Shown here: in pieces, positions 24,501 to 38,400 of the stretch
How the letters are laid out: every line of letters starts with the position of its first letter
Position numbering within the stretch: position 1 is the stretch's first letter
Source: Phallusia mammillata
Lineage: Eukaryota > Chordata > Ascidiacea > Phlebobranchia > Ascidiidae
Reading direction: 5' to 3'
DNA length: 64,000 bases
Assembly: GCA_003260075.1 (NCBI GenBank)
Contig: QLIY01000694.1
Location: 1-64,000 of the forward strand
Notes under the pieces: generated by a model
What the model saw: the letters and a program-made list of their open reading frames with translations, nothing else
Databases searched by the model: none
What the model was told of the DNA's origin: nothing
Program-made: the position numbers and the translations under genes

Positions 24501-26603
24501 CATGCTTGACAAATTCAACAAATAATACGCATGTTTAATCACTATCAACTAAAGTTGGACGTATAAACTCGCTTGTGCTTGCTTGATTTTTGAGAAAAAA
24601 ATGAAATCACAGTTTTTACCATAAAAATACAAATGTGAGATTGTTATCTCCCGACGACTTCAGGACCTATTGTGTAAGTTTCTTTTCTCCAGATCAATCA
24701 TGCTAGAGGTCAGTTAATGAATGGACACAAATCGTGACGAATTTTGACTGCCACGAAATCGTGACAAGACAAAATCGCGTTTCTCGGTGAAAAACCGAGT
24801 GGCTTATTAGCATAAAGCAGTAACTTGAATGAATTAGGATAGAAAAGCTGTGGTTTTAGTTTCGCAATCAGTTTCGAGTTTAATTGGTAAAAAAGCAGTA
24901 TTTATAGGATAAAACAAGAGATTTAAAATACTGGACTTTTGCGATGTTAAGATGTTTTTGTATGTGGATAAAGAGGTCCTACACTAAAATGTTAAACGTT
25001 TATGAAAATATTTAAATCATACTTAAACTTTTACCAAATTTTACTAGATAAAATCTCCATTAAACCTCCTTCAAAGGAGAAACCCTTCATAGTATTGTGA
25101 AACAAAGCCTGTTTTTTGCTGTTGTTGACAGTCTATCAGTCGCCATTACATGACGTCACAGCGCGATTTGGCTAATACGCCGGGGAGTATCATAACAGCC
25201 CACACAGCAAATCTTTACGTTAGGAGAAGATACATGGTTTAGCCTACAATCATGTGGCGCGCAGTGTGGTATGTTTACGTAAAACATGCATTTCTTTGCA
25301 TGTAATTCACTACAAAACGCGGCGTAGTGTAAGTTGGTGACTAAAATCTGTCCGAACTGCACTGTATGATTAAGCTCGCCCGGAAGTTTAGTTGCTGTTC
25401 AGTGTAGAGCGCAGGCTAGCTAATGGGATGCCACTCAACTTTTTGCTGATGTTTAGACATTGGGGTCAGAACACGCACGATTTTTGCTTCTGTTAGCAAA
25501 TTGGGATAGTATATTAATAAGGATGGTCGTTAGAGGCTATTTGCATTAGCATGCATTGAAGCTCAATAAGAACAGTTCGAGCCAATATTTCATGAAGAAA
25601 ACTTACAAGAAGCACCAATATCTTTGTAGTTTTAAGAAGCAGCGATATATGTGCTTTTTTAAAGAGTAACAATATATGTGTAGGGAGGTTGGAAAGTAGT
25701 AAGAAATGTAAGGTGTGATTTCCCTAAATCACAGATTTTTAAGAGGTTTTACGTGGAGGTTGTGGAAAAGGCATGTTTTTATTGGAATGTATTAGCATGC
25801 CTGTTTCTTGTTGCGAACACAACATTGGTTCCATGTTTTTCACAAATACAATCCTAATGCGGTTAAACTTATTTCAACTCATGTGCTGGCCAAACTGTTT
25901 GATGACTGTACTGTCATTGGATTTTGTGTGCACAATTGTATGCAAAATACGCAATTTGTAACATATATTGACTTTCTCTTGTTGTTACGCTGGTGTACGA
26001 TTCTTAGGCCTGTCTTATTTCCAGCGCTTCATGCCGCAATTACAAGTAGTTTCGTTGAAAAGGCTTTTTTTCCCGAACCATGCAGTGGTAATGTACGAAT
26101 CACGCAGCCGCAGGACATTTGGGTGTGCAATGGTTATTATGACGTATGTGTCCGTCACAAACACTTGTGCCTTGTGAAGCGTAGAAGTCGAACGAATCAG
26201 ATGAAATGAAATCAGATTAGCCTTTGTCCAGCAATGCGTCAGCGCCGGGCCACTAATAATTTAACTGACGTCATTTTGGCATTGGAAAAAAATTAAGCTT
26301 AGCTAAGTATAGTAACCAGAAGATGTGTTCCTGTGGGAATGAATGCTTTTTAAATTTGCTTTTTGACAGCAACATGGTCCACATTGATATTTAAGAGTTT
26401 GCCAGCGTTTCCGCTAAACTTTGAAACGCTATCAAAGATATTGAATACGCCAGCCAATATACTCCAACAGACGCGATTATATTTCAATCACAGTCAGCCT
26501 TTTGGGAGTTTTGGGAAAATTTCAAATTTAGTTCGTTATACGACATGAAAAATCGATTAGGCCAGACGGCATATCGATACGTCTGCACAACTTCGTGACG
26601 TCA
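21557..26603. promoter_or_regulatory. Scatter of CRE palindromes (TGACGTCA)
   Basis: Exact TGACGTCA sites lie at 21557-21564, 25151-25158, 26266-26273 and 26596-26603, with a GACGTCA at 20914-20920 beside the candidate first exon. CREB/ATF-family factors bind this sequence. Four exact copies in about 5 kb of AT-rich non-coding DNA is more than base composition would lead one to expect. Function is inferred only. Confidence 0.35.
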
Positions 26604-29447
26604 AAATTTGCCGCATAACCGGAAATGCATGAAAGATGAATTTACCTAACGAGATATTTTGTAATTTTTTGAATGAAACGAAATTTCTCTTATTGTATGA
26701 GGCGAAACCGTAGCAATTAAACCAACGTCAGGCAGAACGCTTTGACCTTTTTGCGTTTGGATTGGTGACGTTGCGAAGTGATGTCATTGGCCTCTTAAAG
26801 ATGTGCCAAAACGCGGTGATTCACGTGACCTGGTAGGATGTTGACAAACATCCGTCAGTGGTTGTGACGTAATAATAAATCAATTGTAATATGTTAAAAA
26901 CGTTACAAAGCAGTTGCGTATGCTATGATTTTGCTCAAAGTTTAGCGCATTACAAAACACGCAGCAGTGAATCGACTTTTTTCAGCAGTTCGTCAGTTCG
27001 TATTTTACGGTTTATAATATCTGTTTCGTGGTTATTGTGGTCATATATAGATTGAAAGGTTGTACGCATGTTGAATGCATGTTGCCTGGGCATTACAAAT
27101 GTTATTCCATATTGCAGTGACATATACCGTTCGTATTTCGCACGAGGAAGGGTGATAAGTCCAATGCTAGGGCACGGGTAAACAAATTGCTCTGGGTGCT
27201 TGACTTAATCATGAGCAATGCGGAAGAAATACGGTTTTGTATGGTTCGCTATTTCCTCCAATACCAGAACATTCGTTCAGTTTTGGTTACCCATATCCAG
27301 ACACGGATACGAGGAATTGCAGCCAATTCCGCATACAACGGTCATTTGGAAGGCGGACATTTTTTGTTGTTGATACACTCGCTCCCACAGGGCCCATGTG
27401 AATGGTTGTGTGTGCTGTTGTTGGTGTGTGGCCGTCACATGCAAGTCATTAGCAAGTAGACTCAGCAACTATTATTAGTTACAGAGGTGATTATTTTAGA
27501 ATTGATTTCAGCAGAGCTTCTCAGGTCGTTTCGTAGCTGTATTTTACCCGTAATCAGCGCAGAGTAGGTGTCAACTAAACGTCTTCAGATTGGCTTACTT
27601 CAAATTAGCGATCAGTTTTTCCGAAACGAGAATGTGGAAACGCGTGCCCTACTTTGACAAAAATATTTTGCCGTCGGTTGCTGGAACTGACTTGATCGGT
27701 TGCGTTTAGTGATTTTCCCAACTTAAACAACTGCAGAGAGAAATAATGCAGGCGGCCGAATTGTGTATCTTGCTGTTATATTTCAAGCAACATTCCCACG
27801 ACAACAAACACGTCATGCCGCCAAGAAACGAAAGTTCGGTGTTTTGCGCGGTTAGAGCCTTGAGGGAAAGGCAAATACAAATTTGACGACGCGTCGCAGC
27901 ATACAAACAAGGGATTTGCGAACGGAACAAACATCTTAGAACAAAACTACTTCCTTTTGCTTTTGCGCCAATAGCTTGATTGTTTTGGCTGGAACAGTTT
28001 GTTTTGACTTACTCAGTGCTTCGTCAAAACTCAGTGATTGTCTAGTCTAGATACAAGAGTTTTTATATCCAACACAGCTATGATACGAAATACTAAATGA
28101 CAAAGTATTGCGTCAATTAGCTTGTGCAAAAAAGCGTGGGCTTCATGACGACAGCAAACAGGAATAGCTAGAAGGTTGCGCGATTGAGAAAGTTTCAATT
28201 AGCCTGAGCAGTCACGCAGCGTGATAACTGCGAAAATTACTCGCCTTACCACTGTAATTTTGACCTGAAAAGACTGTAATATCTGTAGCCGTGTGAAGTT
28301 ATTACAAGTCGACTTGAGGTCTCGAAGTTAAAATTGAGTTCTGCCCGTGGTTATATTGTGTGAAAAGGCAAGTTTTTGCCACCTGTGGATGTACAAGCTG
28401 TGTTTGAAATTATACTGTACTTGTCTGAATTGGGTGTAGTGTTAGCACTTTTCAATACTGTCTCCAAATAGTTTCTGCTGGTTTCAAGTAAGCTGTAAAT
28501 AGTTTCGTGAAGTAGTAGTTTCAAAAGAATATTAAAACACAAATTACAAGTTTAAAACACAAGTTTAGTTACAAAAGCATTTTACCACAGCTTTTATAGC
28601 GTCGTCAAATGTTTGAATGTTATTCTGTAAAAACGAAATTTATACAAGACAGGTATATAAATCGTGTTTACAATGCGTAAATGAAGAAGCGATCTTTTGG
28701 TTTCTGTTTTACCCCTTATCGCGTGGGCAATCGATTGACGCATAAAATTTGTTCCATTCGGTTCGCAAACGCATTGTACGTCACAAACGCTTGTGTCTTG
28801 TTTGTAAACTGTCGAATTCTAGGCAATGTGGGTTGAAAATTGGATTTGTCGGACACAGGCCGCCGTGGGGCATGTAAGCATGTTCATAGTCAACTAAAGG
28901 CGTGTAGATTACAGTGTGTGGTTGACTGTGGTGTTGTCTGCTTGACAGAACGTGTTTGTTGCAAGTGGTCGCAGTTGAAAGTGTCGTGGATTCAGGAAGT
29001 TCCGCTTAGAAGTTTCGGGTAAAATATGTTTTGCAAAGTTTTGTTATAGGAAACTGAAGAAATACTAGTGGGAAATGACCGGTTGGTGAATGGCGTAAAC
29101 CTAGGGCCCAGATATACTATTTTCGGTTGCTTTATTAAACGGAACTTTCTTTGAAGAATACTTCTGCTTCAGTTGAGTTCAGAAAATAGTTTTGTGAGGC
29201 TGCGACAGTTGGTAGTAGGCAGAAAGTTTGTCTTTCTGGAAAGCGAAAGTTACATGAAAATAAGTTTCATTTTAAAAGATTGCAAAACTGACTTTACAAC
29301 AAACACTTTTTTTCAACAAAAATTTTTAAACAGGTAATTGTGTAAGTAACATACCCTGCCTTATATAAAATACGTTTAATAAAACTTAAGCTGTGGAGAC
29401 AATACGGATACCACTTTAGCGATGTATTGCGGCACGAGAAGTGGAAA

Positions 29448-32400
29448 ATGTTGATAGAACTGGATACCATAAGTGGTAGTGGTGGTGGAAGGCTGGATTT
29501 TGCAGATCAAACTCCTCCAATGACACCACTTGGCCTTTCAAGGCCAGATTACTTGCCATTGACCAAGAGACACACATTTTATCCGACACTTCCCCCGACC
29601 CCTGAGATAATTGGTCGTGAGCGTTCTTATTGTAGCTTGCCCTCCAGGCGAGCATCAAACAGCAATGCGTATGACGTTAAAGATCCGTGCGTCAAAACGA
29701 GTGACATCAGTGACGCACGTATGACGCGCGGCGACGCAAAGCGCTCTATATGTTGTTCGTGGCTGGTTTCAAGATGGCTTAAAGTTCTTGGGAAATCACC
29801 ACCGAAACATCGCGACGTCATTGCTTCAAACGACACTGTTAAACCTGAAAATAAATCCGACCTTCCAGTGGCCACAGTTACGAGAAGACGAGCAGCCACT
29901 GTTCAACCACATTCCTTGTTTGGAAAGGTCCGTTCTTGAAACTAAAGGTTTTTTTCACCGGACAGTACAGTGGCAAAACGGATCAGTTTTTTAATATGAC
30001 CTCAATTTTTAGTTGAGAGATCTAAAAAATTTTCACTTGGCAGAACGAAGAGTCACGACTGTCTGTCATGTATATATTTGCATGCAACTTTTCGCATTAG
30101 GATTGAGGCCAAATTTCAGTGGTTTCGTTTAAAAAACACATATTTTAAAACGAGTTTTGTCTGTTACATTTAGAAAACAACTAATGTTTCGATTTTGGAT
30201 TTCAGGAAAACAAGAGGGAATGGGGCGAAGAACGTCACAATGACGTAATCTACAACGTAATGCTTAAGCGAGTTCGCCGTGCGCCTTCTCCGTCCAGTTT
30301 GGTATGTAATTCCTAATTTATCAAAAAACGAATAGAAACGAATTTTTAACTTAAAAAATGACAAGGAATGTTTAGAGATATAGCCTAATTTTAACCACCA
30401 GCTTTTATAATACATATATGGGGCTTGGGTTTATTATTAGCCAGTTTCTTAGTTTTTGTTTTGTTCATGCCCAGGTGTATTAAGCGCGCTAAAATAATAT
30501 ATTGCGGCAAATATTGGTGGCATACCTAAGCAACACGGCACTACTTAAAAGAGACGCTAACAACAATTTCCTGGCGTGTCTTTAAGACGGAAGTAAACGT
30601 ATGTTTTGTTCACAGGTCTCAGACGGATTACTCTGGGAAACCCACAAGGTGCGGATTATCAAGGGTGCTACGGTGGGTTACCTGGTGTCGCAGTTGTGCA
30701 AATCGTTTTTGGAAGACTGGGAAGAGAAGAACTTTTTTACAGTCTTCTTTGCCACGTACAGGTGGTTTGCGAAACCAGCCGATGTCCTTGAACAAATCAA
30801 ACTAGAGTGAGTGTCATTTTTCCAAAAGCTTTGTTTTTTATGTCGCTTTTGTCATCAACCCTCTAAATTTAGTATATGCACCAAACCAAGTTTGAAAATG
30901 TACATGTAACACAAAAGCCAACATATTGACTTTTTTAGTCAAAAACCTAGATCTTCGTTTAACTAATATATATATATATATATATATAGTCGTGGGCCAC
31001 AACTAAACCCGCAGGTACACAATGATATACATATTTGAAACTGCCAACGAAGCATAAAAACCACCTCATAAACAACACTTGCAAGTTTGCAGTTTCCGTT
31101 CATGCTGAAACGACCCCACAGTGAGTTTATTATGTTTACAGCCCCTACCCTACAGTGTGACTCACCCGATACACTTTTGTACCAAGCAATCCTAGTTTCA
31201 TAATCACACCCCCCGTACAATCAAATGCAATGCACCGTTCGAAAAGCACTTACGACCTTCAGACCAAAACGTGGTAAACATGGCGCCGAACCGGTACAAA
31301 CCAACATGTTATGTTTGATTGTGAACAACAATTGCGTGTTCAAAACTGCAGGCGCTTTTGGTTTGTGGCTTGCTTTGCTTGTGAGCATCGCTTGTCAAAT
31401 ATCATGATTGTGTAATATTTTATTGGAGGGACCTGAATGCGTCGAATACACAATGCTGCCTTGCGTTTAGGTTTCGCAGTACAATTTAAACATGGTTGTT
31501 AAACACTACTTGTACATGAAACCTTAAATTATTGAACTATATGTCTATTAATATAGATTAATTAATTGGTTTAAATTCATGAAAAACATTATGTCATTCG
31601 TCCTTTTAAGTGGTGAAATTTATATCTATAAGTCTTAAGGATTAATGACTACGCGAACTTGTTTTCAAACGAAAAGATACCTTTAAAACAACGTCAGGTT
31701 TGTTGATTGTGATCATTGCCACAATGCTTTAAGTGTTTTTTGTTGAAACGTTTTCAATTTTTTGTTGTTAGCGTTAGGATGATGCAAGTCATAAATGATT
31801 AAATCTGCTATAGAGCTGTAGGCCCTGGGTTGTAAAATCGTAGTACATTTACCGTGTTGTGCCAAGCAGGGCAGTCACCCAGTGTTACGAGTGGAGTCAA
31901 ATTTCCACCGATTGTTTCCGGATTTACTACTTGTTTCGGGAATTGGAGCTCAATGCGAGGACAAGCCGGCCAAATTCAAAAAATTGCCACCACTTTACCA
32001 TAACAGTTCCATAAGCCCTTTGTGTGATTGTGGTTTGTTTGTTTTCTACACCTAATAGGTTTTTTGATTTTGACAGATGTGACAAGCTCAAGGAAGACAC
32101 TGATGAAACTCGCTCACTCCTTTTATGGTGAGTCAAGTCTTTACTCAAAAATATTTTTTGTTCGTCATGCCCAGAATTTTTAGTTTTGTTTAAAACAGTA
32201 AAGGTTTGCTCCAGGTGAGGCTCGAACTCACAACCTCCGCATATCTCCGTAGCTGTCGTATAAGTACGGCGCGCTAACCGATTGCGCCACTGGAGCTTGG
32301 GTTCTTACAAAAAATACAGCCAGTGTGGTGCCTTGGCTATTGCACATTGTGTGCTTTGCCGTTAAACTATAACGACACTTGAACACTACAACGATACTAC

Positions 32401-35400
32401 CTTTGTATATCGACAGTCCTTATACATAAAGCAGTACTTCCCGGCATTTTTTATAAACAATGTCATGTTTTAGTTCAATTCGACGTGTAATGAGGACATG
32501 GATTGAAAGATACTTTGATGAGGACTTTTACGATCCTCCTCACTTTCCTCTTCTACATCGCTTACTTCAGCTCGCACAGGAGGTTTTTGATGACAACGGT
32601 CATGACGCAACGTGTGACTTCATCGATTACGTCAAAGCAAAACTCAAGTCGGCCGAAGTGAAAAACCTTCAAGAATCAGCAATTGAAAGTAAGCAAATAG
32701 ATTTTGATTTAGATTAACATTTTTTAATGTCTGAGCATAGGAGAAGGGAAAAGGATTTAGGCATTTTAATAGTGGTATGGTTTGACTGTTTGTCGTCAGC
32801 TAAGGATAAGTGTTACTCATACAAACGTTATGAAGCGCAAAGTTTCTTTAATACATGGCACAGTTTCTTTAATACATAAACCTTAAGTTATTAAATGTCA
32901 CATTAATTTTAGATCTCAACTCGCCAAGTCGCTTTTCCGATCTCCACATGGAAACTGAGGATATCCAGGTCGACTCCGAGGCCGCATTAAACCATGACGC
33001 GTCAAAAACTCTCCTCGGAAGCGCATTTTCTACTTTACAAGTTGCTGAACAACTCACTGTGAAAGATGCTGTAGGTTGAACGACTAAAAAGTAGATTTAA
33101 TTGGGTCCTTTTAGATAACATGGCTCATTACATCTTTAAGAAAAATTGCGAAAACACATCGTCCGCAAAAAGATTTAAGCTCATTACTTTTCATTTATTG
33201 TGGAAATTCCAATCCGGACTTTCATGAGTAATACCATGTTTGGTCTTCATTAAACCTAAATCCTAAATAAACGAAAAATCCTGATATGCCTATATATAGG
33301 CAAGTAACTTCTGAATACAAATACATTAATCCAAATAGTGGTGAAAAGTGATGATTTCCAATGTACCATTTCTGCAATTAGCCCAATGCCAAACATCACA
33401 ACTTGATACGTATACAAAAAATACCATTACAAAAAAGCAACCAATAAGGAAATTTTGATAGCAGATACGTAAATTGGTAATTTCCTTTACAGAATTTATT
33501 TCTTCGGGTCGTTCCACACCACTGCCTCAAAGCGGTTCGGTCGTCGAAGATTAAGCCAGCATGTGTTCGTGCTACGATCGACCAGTTCAATAAAGTCGTC
33601 TACTCTGTGCTCGCCACCTGCCTCTGCACCTCACTTAAAACCTCGCAACGTGTGAAAATCATATGCAAATGGATTGAAATTGCCCAGGTTAGTGTTACTG
33701 CATAACACCCTAATGCCCTTTCACACGGTATACTATAGAAATTTATCGTAAATGATCAACAGTTTCTGCCTGAATCACAGTACGACAGGTCTATTGAAGG
33801 CGTTGTACCGAATAAGTCGGTCACCAAGCGTTCTCATATGGCAAGACGGGGGGGGGGATTACAGCATAACACCTTAATGCCCTTTCGCACGGCACCTATA
33901 CTATAGAAATTTATCATAAATGATCAACAGTTTCTGCCGGAATCACAGTACGACAGGTCTATTGAAAGCGTTGTACCGAATAAGTCGGTCACCAAGCGTT
34001 CTCATATGGCAAGACGTAGGAAAATCTAGCGCGGGGTGGGATTCGAACCCACGACGGCGCTTCACAAACTGAGCTACGCAGGCTCAGCGGTAAACACGTT
34101 AAAATTCGAATTACGAGCAGTTTCTATCTGGTACAAATGGAGGCAGTTTTTAAAATTAGCATGTCTATAAAGCGATTCAATTTTGTTTTTAATCTAGTTT
34201 TTGCGCAGTATGTTTTGTTAGCGTCAAAATATAACATTTGAAATAATGCTTCTTTGTTCGCGTTTTGACAGCAATGTCGAGAATTGAAAAACTTTTCCTC
34301 GTTACGAGCGGTTGTGTCTGGACTTCAAACTCACGTGATCCACAGAATGAGGAAAACGTGGCAACAAGTTCCGCATTCCTACATTGAGCTTCTTCGAGAA
34401 CTGGAGGAAATCAACATGAAGGACATTATAATGAAGGTAATAATAAGCTTTCCAAATGAGTCTTATTATGTTGTTTGACATTTTGAAACATATTTCTATT
34501 TGCCTCGGATTTTGGACATTCAAGAGACACATATTGTTTTAGTCTGTACTTTTTTCTGTCTAACGCTGGTTTGCTCTGCCCATTTAGTCAAGAAAGAGTG
34601 CTTTAAACTTATTCAAATTTACGCACATGTTAGTTAATTATCCGAAAGTTTGACCCCGAGTGACCCTGCGGTTCACCCACAAGCCTCCCAAAACGTCAAT
34701 ATTTTAATTTGTTTTATTTTACGTTTTAAATAAATGCAACCGAGTTTTTCCAACAGCTGAAGTTGTTTTCACCAGTTGAATTTCGTTCGTAGGTGGGCAC
34801 CGCTAAAGTCAACACCGAAACAAGTTCAATCAGCAAAGTGCGCAAGGACGCCACCTTCCGACGAAATCGTGCCATCCACTCTGGTATTATGCATGGCACT
34901 GTTCCCTACCTTGGTTCCTTTCTCACTGATTTAACGTATCTACATACTGCCAAACCCGACTACGTTGAGGTAGGTGACTTTGTACTATTTTCAACGCAGC
35001 ATGTTAAAATAGCAAAATACTTTTATAAACTAGTACAGTAGTTCTCAACTGGTGGATCCATGATGATATTTTAATTTGGTGATAAACTGAAGATGATTGC
35101 ACATTATGTATTGAAAGAGAATGAAACTGTTAGCTGTTAAAACTTTTATGTCACTTCTTGAAAATCGGTTAAAAGCATTATGTTTCAAGCCAAAATGCTT
35201 GTTACATATGCTTACTTCAGTCTTGCTAAAAGTGGAATGGTCCACGATATTATTTTTACTGGGTCGGTGGTATATGGCCTGAAATGAGTTGACAATCACT
35301 GAACAAATATATGAACACAATAAGCTTGTTAATTTCGGCAAAAAAATACATTACATAAAAACGTAGAGATAAAAACACATATTACAGCTTTCCTATAGTT

Positions 35401-38400
35401 AAGAGTTTGCCAGCCTTGTAGTAAAATCTAAAACCGTGATGAACAAATTAAGCCAAAATCTTCTTCCGGGTTCATGTATTTAAACTTTGGCCTTCATTTA
35501 CAGAAAGGCCTGGTGAACTTTAACAAATGTCGCAAAGAATTTGAACAGCTGGCGCAGTTGCAGTTGTGGCAAGCATCGTGCAAAGGTTACCAGCATCTTG
35601 AACCTGACGGCAAGTTCAACGAATGGTTTAACTCCATCACGCCACCAAGCGACGAACAGGCGTAAGTTACAAAAGTGCTTTGTCACATTTTTGTCGTACA
35701 TATACATTCGATTTGATTTAAAAAAGGTTTTAAGTCGTTTTTTTTATGGGAATGGATTTTATGCGCGCTTTCGTGATATTTTTGGCTTTGTCAAAAATGA
35801 TTCTAAATTTGGCATGAATATTTTGTAAAAAGGCTAAATTTCGTTTTCTGTTAAATTTAGGCACAAGTTATCTGAGCAAATTGAGCCACCAGTAGTTGGA
35901 CCAACATCTCCCAGTCAACCTGCAACGCCGATGAAACGTACAATATCAGAGTAAGCAAAATTTATGTCCCCTAATTAATTAACAAATTGCACCCAAAGAT
36001 ATTTTCCTGTTTACAACTTTTAGCCATGTTATGTTGGACTTTCTTTATGTCATCTTCTGCCAAATTTTCTTATTCCGCCGATAATTTGTAAAAATTGATT
36101 TATGCTGTTGTGTATAGTTATGTTATCTGTGCCTTATACCTCTGTTTATGATGTATAGCCAATAATACGATTTCATCAAAGTTCAAATCTTTTATCAAAC
36201 CCCAATTTTCCTTTGTAGGATGTTTGCCCTACATACAGCGATTGTGGAACCATCAGCAAACGGACATGTCTTATCAAATCACGTGAGAAACTCAAGTGAC
36301 GACACCAGGTAACGTCACAAAATGTTTGTTGGTCTGTCGCCAACCTTTCTTTGTTCTAACGCTTGTTTGCTTCCGTCACAGCTCACTGAACAGCAACAAA
36401 TCCAACGGTCACGTGCCGACACTTGATTCGCAGTCAGACGAGGTAAAATGAAAATTTCATTTTTTTCAATTTTTAACAATGTTTAGTTAAAGAGAAAATT
36501 TAACGGTATTGAAAACGCAAGGAAAACGCATTATTTTGCAATTTATTGTAGTTAAAGCCATAATAATGTTGTTTTGAAACAATAACAAATTAGGTTTGTT
36601 GGAAGTGTTATTTTGTACTTTCGTTGATTTTTTTCTAAATTCTGCAAATAACTTGACTTTATATTTCGTTTTAGGGGGGGGGGGGAAAAGGTTTGTTCGA
36701 AGTGTTATTTTGTACTTTCGTTGATTTTTTTTCTAAATTCTGCAAATAACTTGACTTTATATTTCGTTTTAGGAGCGTTTAATCAACGTCGAAGTTATAA
36801 GAAAACAACAAGAAAGCAAAGATGGCCCAAACCCAACAAACTGGGATACAATTAAGGTAAAAACCTTAAACACGAAGTCAGTAAATCAATATTCACAAAT
36901 TTACTACTTTAATTTTTTTGCAGTTGAGTTCAAACGACCGAACCGCTGCTGTGATTCGAAAAGCTTTGTCGGTTTTTGAAGTCGACGAGCAACTCGCTTC
37001 TACTTTCACACTGGTCCAATTACTGCCAGATGACAAAGGTAAGTCAAGGATTGAACAGATGTCGTAAATATTCCTGTGTCAGTTACAAGTCGAACAATTT
37101 TTCATAAACGATGGTTACACACAAATACCCTATTAAAAAAACTTGCCTTGTGAAATACAATTCAAAACGAGGTTCGATTATTCACTTGTGGACGTTTTGT
37201 TTTTCAGAACTTCATATACCGGATTCGTCGAATGTATTTTATGCGATGAACAGTTCGCTGAAGGAATATCACTTTGCTTTGGTCGAGGAAGGAGTCGAAA
37301 TTCAATCTTCCATGTAAGTAAAAAAGATACAATTGAAATAAAAATACAAACGCCGGTTGCAATTTTTCTTTAGTTACACCCCATCATATATGTTTCATGT
37401 AAATATTTCCACATATTTGTCTATTTATTTTACCTGTTTTGTCGAAAGTTGAAAGTGAAAAAAGGATATATATTGACAACGATTAAGAGATAACCCAAAA
37501 TATTAAGAACGATGGCCATTCTGTTTTTCAGAAACTTAAATCAATAGACATAGGGTTAATTATAGTCTTAAACCGCCAGGCAACGAGCTGGAGGATTCTC
37601 ATTTTAAGTTTGGAAACAAGTATATTAACAATACAATTTAAAATGTGTATGGTACCTGTGGTAACCAAACAATATTTTTAGGCGTCCTGTTTCTCTGCAA
37701 TCGTCACCCAAAGCAGGTCATACACCGAAAACCAAGAAACACCATCGAAAAACCCTCAGTACGTCAGCGGTCGGCCAATCAGGCCCATCACCAATGCGCA
37801 ACTTCTACCGCCACCTAGCGATGGGAAGTATGTCGATTGCGTCGTCAGGATCATATTCTCCAGCACGCGAAAACCAAAAATGCGAGTTGGAATCGACCGA
37901 GCCGACGAACCCATCGCCCGAAACATCAGCGCGGGATTCGAACCGACGATCTTCGAACTCCCGACGGGACGCGTTGACCACTATGGACGACAGTGTGATA
38001 TCGTTTGCATTACGCAGTGTGGATGCAAGTGATGAGGAATGTGACGATTCGTGGACGCAACGCATGTGGAAAAAGATGCACAAAGGTCATCGTAGGCAAC
38101 ACTCAGATTTCGGTAAGTTTAGTTTTGTTATTTAAAGCAAAAGTTCAAGCCTAAAATACTACAGATGAACCAACTAATCAAACGACACAAAAGATGCTTT
38201 TTTAGCAAAATATATTTGTTCTTTATAAAATTGTCAACTGATTTTGTTTTGTCGAACAAACGAATTTTAACAAGTTACTAAAATCAGCAACATATATCAA
38301 GCAATGCAATTGTTTTAAACTATCTGTCGGTTTCACACAAAAATGTGACTTCATATGTAGGTCAATAGAACACATGCAATTTTTTATCCTCTAGGTCTAA

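Larger units (their letters stand above)
17354..29447. other. Long gene-poor interval between GPCR and Ral-GEF
   Basis: About 12 kb without a convincing multi-exon gene on either strand. A possible GPCR polyadenylation signal (AATAAA) lies at about 17899. The interval holds one candidate alternative first exon for the downstream Ral-GEF (20920-20994) and at least four exact TGACGTCA palindromes between 21.5 and 26.6 kb. Open frames such as 19249-19497, 22250-22477 and 25808-26209 are isolated, lack splice context and match no family I know. The interval may be a large first intron plus regulatory DNA of the Ral-GEF gene. Confidence 0.45.

Noticed and set aside
25808-26209. 133-residue plus-strand open frame
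   Set aside because: It is the longest frame in the gene-poor interval, but its cysteine- and leucine-rich sequence has no recognisable domain and no splice or start context. Two other overlapping frames there are equally open, as expected by chance.
34028-34086. Second tRNA gene in the Ral-GEF
   Set aside because: Its A and B boxes are present but the anticodon arm is missing and the acceptor ends do not pair, so it was called a SINE head.
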